Shown here: in pieces, positions 23,236-31,339 of the stretch
Numbering within the stretch: the stretch's first letter is position 1
Layout of the letters: every line of letters starts with the position of its first letter
Assembly (NCBI GenBank): GCA_047618565.1
Contig: JBLHKW010000017.1
Location: 1 to 43,252, forward strand
DNA from: JBLHKW01 sp047618565
GTDB taxonomy: Bacteria > Planctomycetota > UBA1135 > GCA-002686595
Length of the DNA stretch: 43,252 nucleotides
Direction: 5' to 3'
Notes under the pieces: model-generated
Database searches by the model: none
Told to the model about the DNA's origin: nothing
The model's input: only the letters and a program-made list of their open reading frames with translations
Program-made: the position numbers and the translations under genes

Positions 23236-24524
23236 TGACCGGGCTCAAGAAATACGTGCGCGATCCACGGCTCCCGGCGCAGGTAGGGGACGATGCGCTG
23301 TGCGTGCCGTCGGAGCGCGAGGTTCGCGAATTGATCAACAACCACCTGCGCATCGAGAACGCTCCTGAGGTCGCAGCGCTCACCCTGGACTACGCACGTT
23401 GGAAACCAGGTCGATCGATAACCTGCACGTTCGGCGTCGAGCTGACGGATGGTCAGAACGAGATCGTGGTCCTCAAGAGATACCTGGATGGCAAGGCCGG
23501 GCACGTTGCGCGGCATTTCGACCCGGGCCCTCACCTCACAGAACTCGAGAGCAGCCTGCGGCCCTTCGCTGTCATCGAGGACCAGGGCCTGTGCCTCTTC
23601 CGCTTTCCAGCAGACCGGGTTCTGCGCGGCGCGGCGCGCGTGCTCAACACCCGGCGCCTGGCACGGCGCATCGACGGATCCGGGTGCTTCTCACCGTTCG
23701 TCGTACGGCTGCGCCCTTCGACGGCCACGCTTCTGCGTTTCAAGCCGGAGCGGCGCGCAGTCTTCCGCTTCACGGCCAAGCTGCGCGGACCGGACGACGC
23801 GCGCGACATCCAGACACTGGGGGTGCGCGTGCTTCCGCCCGACCTGGCGCAGGTCGTCGCCGCGCGCCGATCCACCCTTGCCCAGACGACAGGTCTCTGC
23901 CCGCGCTTGATCGACCTCGACGCCGAGTCCGGCGTGCTGATCGAGGAGTGGCTGCCCGGGGCGGTCAACGCGGAGGACGACTTCGGTACGGCACACGATG
24001 CCGGAGCTAGCCTGGGCGCCTTCCATCTCGGTGCCGCATCCCCCGCCGAGCCACGCGCCGACAAGAACCTCGATGGGCTGGCCACGTTATTCCGTGTGGA
24101 CACGCTGTTGACGACGCTGTGGGAGCGCGTGCGCCTGTCTCCGCCGGAACCCGCCACGCACCTCATCCATGGCGATTTTCACCCGGACCAGCTGATCCAC
24201 ACGCCAGGCTCGCTGCCCGCCTTGCTGGACCTGGACGCCATCGAGCCCGGCCATCCGGCCGAGGACCTCGGCAGCTGGATCGCCGATCACCTGACCGCGG
24301 ACCCCGAGGTCAGCTTCGCTACGGCGGCCGAACCGCTACTCCGAGGCTACGCATCACAACTTCCGCCGCCCGCGATCCGCGCGATCTACGACACGACCCA
24401 TCGTCAGCTCGTCGAACGTGCCGGCGCCGGAATCCGACGACTGGAGCAGGGTGCCATCAGCAGGGCGCGGCGGCTGCTCGAAGCGGCGCTACACCTTCAG
24501 TCCGGAACGGGAGGCGGAGCGTGA
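23235..24524 (+). CDS. APH-type phosphotransferase in the glycan operon
   Basis: 429-residue kinase-like protein of the aminoglycoside/choline phosphotransferase fold. The catalytic loop is IHGDFHPDQLI and the metal loop LLDLDAIEPG. The residue that is usually a metal-binding Asn is Gln here, as in the neighbouring paralogue and, from memory, in other phosphotransferases of surface-glycan clusters. An upstream region (VVLKRYLDGKAG) holds the ATP-lysine candidate. ATG 23235 overlaps the ABC exporter stop, and the stop overlaps the next start as GTGA, so the gene is tightly coupled on both sides. Position among glycosyltransferases suggests it phosphorylates a sugar or glycan, not an antibiotic. 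Substrate unknown. Confidence 0.85.
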   Translation: MTGLKKYVRDPRLPAQVGDDALCVPSEREVRELINNHLRIENAPEVAALTLDYARWKPGRSITCTFGVELTDGQNEIVVLKRYLDGKAGHVARHFDPGPHLTELESSLRPFAVIEDQGLCLFRFPADRVLRGAARVLNTRRLARRIDGSGCFSPFVVRLRPSTATLLRFKPERRAVFRFTAKLRGPDDARDIQTLGVRVLPPDLAQVVAARRSTLAQTTGLCPRLIDLDAESGVLIEEWLPGAVNAEDDFGTAHDAGASLGAFHLGAASPAEPRADKNLDGLATLFRVDTLLTTLWERVRLSPPEPATHLIHGDFHPDQLIHTPGSLPALLDLDAIEPGHPAEDLGSWIADHLTADPEVSFATAAEPLLRGYASQLPPPAIRAIYDTTHRQLVERAGAGIRRLEQGAISRARRLLEAALHLQSGTGGGA

Positions 24525-25582
24525 CCGTGCTGCAGGGTGGCCTCGCCCTCGTCGATGAGGCCATGGAATGGGGCCCGCAGACGCGGGACCTCGAGCGGGT
24601 AGAGGTGCAGAAGACCGGAGGCGTGCTCTTCACCGCCATCGCCGAGGGTAGTCTGCGCTGGTTCGCGTTCGACTCGGGGAGCTTTGACGAGCTACACCCG
24701 CATGGGGATACGCGCGTTGATCTGTGCCGGACGCTGACGCCCGCCGACGCCGGGCGCATCGTCAGCTGGCGGCCCGGAAGACGCGTCTGCCTGCGCTCGG
24801 AGCGGAAGGGCCAGTCGTGCTTCCTGAAGGGCTACCGCAAGCGCAAGGCAGCGGCGGCGCTGGCCAACCACCAACGTGCTCAGGTCGCATGCGACACCCC
24901 CAACGGGTTCGTGGTGCCACGCGTGCTGCACAGCGATGGAGAGCAGGGTTCAATCGTCATGTCTGCCCTGCAGGGAGCACCCCTGGCCGTGAAGGCAGAC
25001 CAGGTCCACAGCTTCGTGAGCATCGGTCGCGCCCTGCGCGACCTGCAAGCCACACCCGCCATCCAGGACCTCGCTCAGCATGGCGCGCCCGAGGAATTGA
25101 CGCTGCTGGAGACCCTCGCGCGGCGAACGGAGCCTGTCCTTGGTTCGCTCCCCGCGGAGTGGGCGGCCACCCTGGCCCGTCTCTCGCTCACGCCCCCACC
25201 GATAGCGACCACGGTTGCGACACACCGCGACCTGCACGTCGGACAGTTCCTGCGCATGCAAGATGCGGTCGGACTCCTGGACTTCGACCTCATGTGTCAG
25301 GCTCCTCCATCGCTCGATCTGGGCAACCTGATCGTGCATCTGCACTTGAAGGCCCTGCAAGGCCTCGATGGATGCACGGATGCGGACGCGGACCGTTGCA
25401 TCGAAGCATTGCTCGAGGGCTACGGCGGGTCGCTGGACGGCGAGGATCCGAACGCGCTGCGTTTCTTCAAGGCCACTACCTACCTGCGCCTGGCCCTCAT
25501 CTACGCGATCCGGCCCCGCTGGGCGTCACTCGCCGATCCATTGACCCGGCTGGCCAAACACTGCATCGATGAACAGGTCTGA
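24521..25582 (+). CDS. Second APH-type phosphotransferase in the glycan operon
   Basis: 353-residue paralogue of the preceding phosphotransferase, more diverged at the N-terminus. The catalytic loop is THRDLHVGQFL, again with Gln in place of the usual Asn, and the metal loop is LLDFDLMCQAPPSLDLGNL. SCFLKGYRKRKAA provides a Lys candidate for ATP binding. GTG 24521 was chosen because it overlaps the previous stop as GTGA with GGAGGCGGAG just upstream; the longer open frame is inside the upstream gene. It overlaps the barrel gene by 14 bases. Two tandem kinases suggest two phosphorylation steps, or a catalytic and a regulatory partner. Confidence 0.85.
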   Translation: MTVLQGGLALVDEAMEWGPQTRDLERVEVQKTGGVLFTAIAEGSLRWFAFDSGSFDELHPHGDTRVDLCRTLTPADAGRIVSWRPGRRVCLRSERKGQSCFLKGYRKRKAAAALANHQRAQVACDTPNGFVVPRVLHSDGEQGSIVMSALQGAPLAVKADQVHSFVSIGRALRDLQATPAIQDLAQHGAPEELTLLETLARRTEPVLGSLPAEWAATLARLSLTPPPIATTVATHRDLHVGQFLRMQDAVGLLDFDLMCQAPPSLDLGNLIVHLHLKALQGLDGCTDADADRCIEALLEGYGGSLDGEDPNALRFFKATTYLRLALIYAIRPRWASLADPLTRLAKHCIDEQV

Positions 25583-27338
25583 GAACTTCGCTGTCCTCGC
25601 CCGGGCCCTCTGCGTGCTGGTCCTCGCGCTCTGCACAGACAGCGCCCTGGCGCAGACGGCATCGGACGTGTCCGTGGGCCACTGGATCGAGGTCAAGGGC
25701 ACGTTCGAGCAGGGGCGTTTCTTCGCGGAGAGCGTAGAGATCGTCGAGCCGTCCGACCGTGAGTCGATCATCGGCACGGTGACCGAGGTTGCGGAGGACT
25801 CCTCGTACTTCGTCATCCTGGATCGACGCATCTCGGTCTCCGGCAGCACGACCTGGCGTGACGTCTCGCCGAAGGAGCTTCTGGGTGCGCGCGTAAAGGT
25901 CGAGGGCCACTACCGCGGCCCCAGGAAGTTCTCCTCGAGGAAGGTCTCTCGACGCAATCCGGGACGGGAACGCCTCAGCGGCCGCGTTGACGACAAGCGA
26001 CGCGTCGATTCCGTGGAAGAGCTGAGGGTGATGAACTTCGTGGTGTCGACGCCCCGTGAACTGGCGATCCGTCACGAGCTACCCCTGCGCCGCTACACGA
26101 TCGCACCGGCGCTGCTCGAGAGAGCCGACGCGCGCCCGACAGTCCGGCGCAGGGACGATGACAAGAACATCCCGGTAACCCTGAACCTCGGCGACGAAGT
26201 GAGCGTGGGCCTGATCATCGACTGGGAGGGCCTGCACCAGGACAACTTCAACCTGACCGGAGGCGATCGCGCGAACCGCAGCGACAACAGGTTTGGCCTG
26301 CGAGGCGAGCTCATCTGGCAACCGAACGATCGCTTCTACGGCCTGGCCGGCTTCCGCTACCAGAAGCTCTATCGGGATGAGGAGGACGACGGGTACTCCA
26401 CACCCGATGACAGCCAGCTGCGAGAGGCGTTCGGGTACTTGCGTGATGCGGGCATCCAGGGGCTCGACCTGCAGGTCGGACGCCAGGACTTCGACGAGGA
26501 CCGTGAGTGGCTCTACGATCAGATCCTGGACGCAGTCCGAGTGCACTACACGCGCGAGTTCTGGCAGATGGAGCTATCGGCAAGCACCACACTGGCCGAT
26601 GGGTCGCCGCGCAACGAAGGTACCGACAACCTGCTGGGCTACGTGTCGAACAGAGACGAGGACCGCCATCTCGCCGCATACGTGCTCGACCGGCGCGATT
26701 CACGCACCGGGCGGGACTATCCCATCCACTTCGGGATGCGCGCGATTGGCGAATGGATACCGGATCACGACATCTGGTTCGAAGGCAGCGTGCTTCAGGG
26801 ATACACCGACGACACGGACCTGCGCGGTTATGGCCTCGATTTCGGGACGACCTGGTCGCCCGACTTCCTGGGTCGCGCATACATGAACGTCGGTTATGCC
26901 TTCGGGTCCGGCGACGCCACCCGTGGCAGTGGACGGGACCGCAACTTCCGCCAGACGGGCCTGCAGGACAATACCGACAAGCTCGGGGGCGTGACCTCGC
27001 TCAAGTACTACGGCGAGCTGCTCGACCCGGAACTCTCCAACATGGGCATCCTGACCCTCGGCATCGGCACCCGGATCGGAAAGCGCAACTCCCTCGACCT
27101 CCTCTACCACAGCTACCGACAGGACGAGGCCGCCAGCTTCCTGCTGGACACGGACATCGACCGGCGCCCTACGGGGCTCGACCCGGATCTGGGCTGGGAG
27201 CTCGACCTCGTATTCGGTAGCCGTACGCACAAGATGCTCGACGTCGAGTTCGTCCTGGCAGCCTTCGAGCCGGGCGCAGCCTTCGTGCAGCAGGAAACGG
27301 CCTACCTGGTGAAGATCCAGCTACGCTGGAAGCTGTGA
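25569..27338 (+). CDS. Alginate-export-type outer-membrane barrel with DUF5666-like N-terminus
   Basis: 589-residue outer-membrane protein of the AlgE-like alginate_exp family, the probable exit channel for the glycan. Residues 1-29 are a signal peptide (ending ALA-QT). Residues about 38-165 are DUF5666-like beta repeats (GHWIEVKGTFEQGRFFAESV, IIGTVTEVAEDSSYFVILDR, RVKVEGHYRG) that would sit in the periplasm. From about residue 200 alternating strands form the barrel (FGLRGELIWQPNDRFYG, LQVGRQDFDEDREWLYD, LDLLYHSYRQDEA), and the last residues VKIQLRWKL make a C-terminal strand. Its start overlaps the second phosphotransferase by 14 bases. It ends the glycan operon and is followed by GC-rich hairpins. 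Confidence 0.88.
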   Translation: MNRSENFAVLARALCVLVLALCTDSALAQTASDVSVGHWIEVKGTFEQGRFFAESVEIVEPSDRESIIGTVTEVAEDSSYFVILDRRISVSGSTTWRDVSPKELLGARVKVEGHYRGPRKFSSRKVSRRNPGRERLSGRVDDKRRVDSVEELRVMNFVVSTPRELAIRHELPLRRYTIAPALLERADARPTVRRRDDDKNIPVTLNLGDEVSVGLIIDWEGLHQDNFNLTGGDRANRSDNRFGLRGELIWQPNDRFYGLAGFRYQKLYRDEEDDGYSTPDDSQLREAFGYLRDAGIQGLDLQVGRQDFDEDREWLYDQILDAVRVHYTREFWQMELSASTTLADGSPRNEGTDNLLGYVSNRDEDRHLAAYVLDRRDSRTGRDYPIHFGMRAIGEWIPDHDIWFEGSVLQGYTDDTDLRGYGLDFGTTWSPDFLGRAYMNVGYAFGSGDATRGSGRDRNFRQTGLQDNTDKLGGVTSLKYYGELLDPELSNMGILTLGIGTRIGKRNSLDLLYHSYRQDEAASFLLDTDIDRRPTGLDPDLGWELDLVFGSRTHKMLDVEFVLAAFEPGAAFVQQETAYLVKIQLRWKL

Positions 27339-27342
27339 TCGG

Positions 27343-27363
27343 GCCCGCCCCCCCATGGCGGGC
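27343..27363 (+). terminator. Terminator-like hairpin after the glycan operon
   Basis: GCCCGCC at 27343-27349 pairs with GGCGGGC at 27357-27363 across a seven-base loop, four bases after the barrel gene stop. A second hairpin, GGCCC-cgt-GGGCC at 27381-27393, follows. Neither has a T-run, so efficiency is uncertain. Confidence 0.5.
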
Positions 27364-27485
27364 GCAAGGCACCCAGAAATGGCCCCGTGGGCCCCAACTT
27401 CCAGTTTCTTGTATCCCCGCACTCTCCCGCGGCCTCTGATGAGCATGCAAGTCGCAGATCCGGCATGCAGCGGAGACCCCACCAG

Positions 27486-28082
27486 ATGAATTGCCCCGAC
27501 TACGAGACCCTGGCACACGCGGCCTTCGCCGAACAGGTGCCCCAGGCCACGGCGGACCACCTGCAGCAGGGTTGCAGCACCTGTGACAAGCGCTGGACGC
27601 TCCTGCTCCAGATGCGAGAGGCCCTGGTCGCCGGCGAACTGGCCGCTGTTCCGAAGCACCTGCAACGCGCCGCGCAGCAGCTCGGCAGCACGACACAATC
27701 CCGGCCACCGAGCTTGCTCTCGGCGCTCAAGGTCCTGGTGGCCGAACTCATCCCGCCGCCGTCGCAGAGCCTGATGCCGGCAGTCCGACGCTCGTCTGCG
27801 CGCGAGGTGCGCAAGCTCTACCGCGCGGGATCCTGTGACATCGACCTGGTGCTCACCCCTGAGAGGAAGCTCATGGGGCAGATCGTCATGGATTCCGACA
27901 TGGCATTCGAAGACGCGTGGTGCTCGATTTCACCCGGGTCCGAGGGTAAGCCGGAGGACCGGGTCGCCCTGAGAGATACGGGCGAGTTCGCATTCGATCG
28001 TATTGCACCGGGCCCGATCTCGCTTACGTTCGAATGGGGCGATACTCGCGTGCTGGTTCACGATGTGGAGCTATCCGGCTGA
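27486..28082 (+). CDS. Zinc-finger/regulatory-domain protein, anti-sigma-like
   Basis: 198-residue protein with no signal peptide or clear membrane helix. The N-terminal 40 residues have a zinc-finger-like pattern (CPDYETLAHA, then DHLQQGCSTC, with His followed by CxxC), similar to anti-sigma zinc fingers. The middle is helical. The C-terminal 90 residues (VRKLYRAGSCDIDLVLTP, GQIVMDSDMAFEDAWCSIS, DTGEFAFDRIAPGPISLTFE) are a carboxypeptidase-regulatory-like beta sandwich. I recall proteins of this layout next to sigma factors, S8 peptidases and CHAT proteases in several phyla. ATG 27486 was chosen because the finger begins at the next residues and GGAGA lies upstream; an earlier in-frame start would add an unlikely leader. 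A role as sigma antagonist is inferred. Confidence 0.75.
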   Translation: MNCPDYETLAHAAFAEQVPQATADHLQQGCSTCDKRWTLLLQMREALVAGELAAVPKHLQRAAQQLGSTTQSRPPSLLSALKVLVAELIPPPSQSLMPAVRRSSAREVRKLYRAGSCDIDLVLTPERKLMGQIVMDSDMAFEDAWCSISPGSEGKPEDRVALRDTGEFAFDRIAPGPISLTFEWGDTRVLVHDVELSG

Positions 28083-28110
28083 GCCGCGGGACCGGTTCGC
28101 GGCCGGCCTG

Positions 28111-28132
28111 GAAGGCGATCTTGATCGCCTTC
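28111..28132 (+). terminator. Perfect hairpin between the anti-sigma-like gene and the S8 gene
   Basis: GAAGGCGATC at 28111-28120 pairs fully with GATCGCCTTC at 28123-28132 across a two-base gap. It begins 29 bases after the upstream stop. No T-run follows; it may attenuate or separate transcription of the two genes. Confidence 0.5.
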
Positions 28133-28155
28133 ACCCGTTAGAGCAGGTTCCCGCG

Positions 28156-28193
28156 TACAATGGCGCACCCGTCTTCGCGCTGCCTTCAGGAGG
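28156..28193 (+). promoter_or_regulatory. Possible promoter and strong ribosome site for the S8 peptidase
   Basis: TACAAT at 28156-28161 is a good -10 candidate without a clear -35. AGGAGG at 28188-28193 lies six bases before ATG 28200 and fixes that start. The promoter would give the peptidase its own transcript downstream of the hairpin at 28111-28132. Confidence 0.4.
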
Positions 28194-28199
28194 CTCCAG

Positions 28200-29477
28200 A
28201 TGTTCACGACCCCTCGCCAGACTACACTAGCACTCATCGCTCTCGGCTCCATCGCCATTGGGCAGAGCCAGACGTCCGTCGGTACCGGACGACCCCTGCG
28301 CCCGCGCGCGGCACGTTCGGTCCCCGGACAGATGGTCCTGTCGGTACTGCCGGGTGCAGACGGGATCGCGATGATCACGGCTGCGGGCGGCACAGTGTTA
28401 CGCACTCTGGATGACCAGACGTTCCTGCTCGAGATCGACCCTGGATCGCCGGGGGCCGTGAATCTCGGCGCACATGCGGGCACGAACTGGACCGAGCGCA
28501 ATTTCCTGCTGGCGGCGCCCGAGGTGGGCGCGTGCGGTTCGACCACCGGCGCTGGCGCGCAGGGCTGCACGATTGCGTTCTTCGACGGGGACCCTGCGCC
28601 CGAGCGCTACTACGACCAACCCACGACCGACATCATCGACCTCGGCGCCGCGCAGGATCTTAGCGCGGGAATCCCGTCGATCGTGGCGGTGATCGACACC
28701 GGGATCGACCCGGACCACGCCCTCTTCGCCGGAAGGATCTTCTCGTCCGGCTACGACTTCGTCGACGAGGATCCCGCCGCATGGGACATCGGAAACGGGA
28801 TTGACGATGACGACGACGGCCTGATCGATGAGGCCTGGGGTCATGGCACCCACATCGCCGGCATCATCGCGTTGATCAATCCAGACGCCTGGATCCTTCC
28901 ACTGCGCGTGCTGGACAGTGATGGGAATGGATCGGCCTTCCATGTCGCCCTGGCCATCCACGCAGCGCTGGATGCGGGAGCCGACGTCATCAATCTCAGC
29001 CTCGGTATGTCTTCGTACTCGCACGTCGTGGCCCAGGCCATCCAGCGTGCCGACGAGTTGAAAGTGACCGTGGTGACCTCTGCCGGGAACACCGCAGGGC
29101 GCGTGCTCTTCCCCGGCAGGCTGGACGACGTTGTCACGGTAGCGGCCTTGGACGCAAACGACATCAAGGCGGACTTCTCCGCGTTCGGGCCTGCCGTCGA
29201 GTTGTCTGCGCCGGGCCTCGAGATCTACAGCGCGATGCCTGGCAACGCATGGGCGTGGTGGAGCGGCACGTCGATGTCGGCCGCCATCGTGTCAGGCGCA
29301 GTCTCGCTCCTGCACTCGGTGCACGGTGATCCGACGGAGGCCGACGCCGATGACGCACTGGGAACGACCAGTGTCGACATCGACAGCGTCAACCAGTCCT
29401 TCGAGGAGCTCCTGGGCGACGGCCGGATCGACGTCGCGGCCGGGGCCCAGTGGATCCTGACAGAGCTCGGTGACTGA
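28200..29477 (+). CDS. Secreted S8 (subtilisin-type) serine peptidase
   Basis: 425-residue exported subtilase. Signal peptide at about residues 1-22 (ending IAIGQSQ). A pro-region of about 100 residues has the PGQMVLSVLPGADG and TFLLEIDPGSP pattern of an inhibitor-like prodomain, followed by a short segment with two Cys (GACGSTTGAGAQGC). The catalytic triad is Asp166 (VIDTGID), His215 (GHGTHIAGI) and Ser358 (GTSMSAA), with the oxyanion Asn in SAGNTAG. IDDDDDGLIDE near residue 205 is a probable calcium-binding loop. All catalytic residues are intact. It lies between an anti-sigma-like gene and a sigma factor gene on the same strand, so it may be a regulated effector or a signal protease for that module. 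Confidence 0.92.
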   Translation: MFTTPRQTTLALIALGSIAIGQSQTSVGTGRPLRPRAARSVPGQMVLSVLPGADGIAMITAAGGTVLRTLDDQTFLLEIDPGSPGAVNLGAHAGTNWTERNFLLAAPEVGACGSTTGAGAQGCTIAFFDGDPAPERYYDQPTTDIIDLGAAQDLSAGIPSIVAVIDTGIDPDHALFAGRIFSSGYDFVDEDPAAWDIGNGIDDDDDGLIDEAWGHGTHIAGIIALINPDAWILPLRVLDSDGNGSAFHVALAIHAALDAGADVINLSLGMSSYSHVVAQAIQRADELKVTVVTSAGNTAGRVLFPGRLDDVVTVAALDANDIKADFSAFGPAVELSAPGLEIYSAMPGNAWAWWSGTSMSAAIVSGAVSLLHSVHGDPTEADADDALGTTSVDIDSVNQSFEELLGDGRIDVAAGAQWILTELGD

Positions 29478-29545
29478 AATACCGAGTTCCAACGGGTGAC
29501 GCTGGCATCCAGAGCCCCCATGCAACAGTCTTGACTTGGGCCCCC

Positions 29546-30109
29546 ATGACCAGCGCGCATGGCCCCGCTCGAATGGACGAATCGGAACTGGTACGACGCA
29601 TCCGCGCGGGCGAGCCAGATGCCTGGAACGACCTCGTCCGCGAGTACGAGCGACTGGTCCATGCAATTCCGATGCGTATGGGGCTGACCCAGGCTGACGC
29701 GGAGGAGGTCTTCCAGAACACCTGGATCCTGTTGCACGCGCATATCCAGCAACTTCGAGATGCCCAGCGTCTGCGCTCCTGGATCTCGACCACCGCCCGG
29801 CGTGAGAGTTGGCGCTTGCAGCGCAAGAACCGAGCGAGCCTGGACGTTGAGGAGCTGAGCCTCAGTGATTCGCAGCCGGGTCCGACGGAGGCCATCGAGC
29901 AACTGGAGCTGCGCCACACGCTTCGGCGTGCGTTGCAAGCACTTCGCCAACCCTGCGAAGCACTGCTGACGCTGCTCTTCTTCGACAAGGAACGACCTCA
30001 GTACTCGGAGGTCGCAAGCAAGCTGAAGCTTCCCGTGGGAAGCCTCGGGCCGACGCGCGCGCGCTGCCTGGCAGACCTGGCGCGCTACCTGGAAGAGCGC
30101 GGGTTTTAG
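29546..30109 (+). CDS. ECF-type sigma-70 family RNA polymerase sigma factor
   Basis: 187-residue sigma factor. Region 2 is marked by ELVRRIRAGEPDAWNDLVREYERLV and LTQADAEEVFQNTWILLHAHI, followed by RLRSWISTTARRESWRLQRK. Region 4 (LRRALQALRQPCEALLTLLFFD, YSEVASKLKLPVGSLGPTRARCLADL) holds the helix-turn-helix. Starts at ATG 29546 or ATG 29573 are both possible; a TTG at 29531 is less likely. The gene lies after an S8 peptidase and an anti-sigma-like gene, so the three may form one regulatory module, although the sigma gene is last instead of first. It is convergent with the formyltransferase gene 17 bases away. Confidence 0.9.
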   Translation: MTSAHGPARMDESELVRRIRAGEPDAWNDLVREYERLVHAIPMRMGLTQADAEEVFQNTWILLHAHIQQLRDAQRLRSWISTTARRESWRLQRKNRASLDVEELSLSDSQPGPTEAIEQLELRHTLRRALQALRQPCEALLTLLFFDKERPQYSEVASKLKLPVGSLGPTRARCLADLARYLEERGF

Positions 30110-30126
30110 TTCCGTACTCCAGGGGT

Positions 30127-30855
30127 TTAGGGCTGCTCGACGAAGTGCGCGTACGTTCCGTCGGCGAGCCTCCGGCGTGCGAGCGCGAGAACGTCCTCGG
30201 GTGCATTCTTGAACGTCGGCCAGGGGGACTCACCCTGGGGTGACCGGATTTGCGGCCAGCGGCCTTCGTCGTATGCGACCAGGGCTTCTCTCATCAGGAC
30301 GCCCGCCAGCACGAGCGTGCCGTAGCAGAGATCCTCGTAGCTCATACCACGCCGTACGGGTAGCTCGCGTCGCAGCAGCAGGTCGCCGGTGTCGATGCCC
30401 TCATCGCAGAAGTGGGTCGAGGAGCCGACCTGGATGTCGTGTACCAGGGACCACGCAACCGAAGCAGAGCCGCGGCAATCCGGTAGGAGGCCTGGATGGC
30501 TGTTGATCACACCGTCCTGCGGATAACTCAAGATTGGCCCGCGCAGGATGCGAGTGCCGCCGAGGACGATCAGGTCCAGTGGTGTACCGTCGAGTAACTC
30601 CAGCAGGGGCGCGCTGCGGTGGATCGGCATGCGCTCGACCGGAATGCCGTGCTGTGCAGCCTGTTCCGCGATCGTCGGAGCGAGCGGATTGCCCTCGATG
30701 CGAATGAGAAACTTCTCGCGCTCCTCTTTCGCCATCTCGGAGCGCTCCTCGACGATGATGGCTGGCGCATGACCCACATCCAGAAGCTGGCGCAGCATCT
30801 CCCGTGCATACGGGTGCTCTTCCAGGGCCAGGAATGCGAAGATCGGCCGACTCAT
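30127..30855 (-). CDS. Formyltransferase-family protein
   Basis: 242-residue protein with the formyltransferase N-terminal fold used by methionyl-tRNA, GAR and sugar-amine N-formyltransferases. The diagnostic segment is GVINSHPGLLPDCRGSASVAWSL, where the motif His and following Asp candidates sit, and HFCDEGIDTGDLLL. LDLIVLGGTRILR is the strand before the active site. It lacks the C-terminal tRNA-binding domain of methionyl-tRNA formyltransferase, so a small-molecule or sugar substrate is more likely. The start is ATG 30855. It runs opposite to the sigma factor gene and 76 bases downstream of the secreted beta-helix gene on the same strand. Sugar N-formylation would fit the nearby glycan genes but is not shown. 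Confidence 0.85.
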   Translation of the reverse strand: MSRPIFAFLALEEHPYAREMLRQLLDVGHAPAIIVEERSEMAKEEREKFLIRIEGNPLAPTIAEQAAQHGIPVERMPIHRSAPLLELLDGTPLDLIVLGGTRILRGPILSYPQDGVINSHPGLLPDCRGSASVAWSLVHDIQVGSSTHFCDEGIDTGDLLLRRELPVRRGMSYEDLCYGTLVLAGVLMREALVAYDEGRWPQIRSPQGESPWPTFKNAPEDVLALARRRLADGTYAHFVEQP

Positions 30856-30931
30856 CGTGCTGTCATCCCATTCATTGGACAGCAGTCTACGATTCGTCGG
30901 TCCGATCCCCCACTAACCTCCGCGGAAGAAA

Positions 30932-31339
30932 TCAGGGCGCGAAGGTCGCGCTCAAGCCGTCCGACGTGTTGAAGCCGGAAGCACCGGCGGCATTGTCGCG
31001 GAACCAGAGCTGGAACTGCCACGTGCTGCCCGGCGTGATCGCGCCCGAGCCGGAGTTCAACGGGGACGTGGTGAAGTCCAGTGCGCGCGTCGCCACACCA
31101 CTGCCGTCCGCCTGGACAAGCGGGAAGAGACGATGGGTACCGGTGCCGCCACTGCCAACGCAACGCAAGCCGTCTCCGAAGGGTGCCTGAATCTGCGCAC
31201 TACCGTAGAAGAAGACTCCAAACACATCGGGCACGACTCCGGTCGCCACCAGCGAGAAGCCGTTGCCAGAGATGCTGGTGCTGCCGGTCGAGCTGATCGT
31301 CGCCCCAGCACCCGCCGAATTGGGTGATACCTGGCAGTA
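30932..31339 (-). repeat. C-terminal surface module, copy 2
   Basis: 135 residues starting at YCQVSPNS, aligned by eye over full length with the module at 17113-17499. Conserved points include YC, PNS, QIQAPFG, RCVG, FTT, FQ-x-W, RD-x-A-G, GFN and SDGL. Confidence 0.8.

Noticed and set aside
23235..25582. Aminoglycoside resistance genes
   Set aside because: The APH fold is present, but both genes are embedded and overlapped within a glycan operon and carry the Gln-type catalytic loop; antibiotic modification is unlikely.
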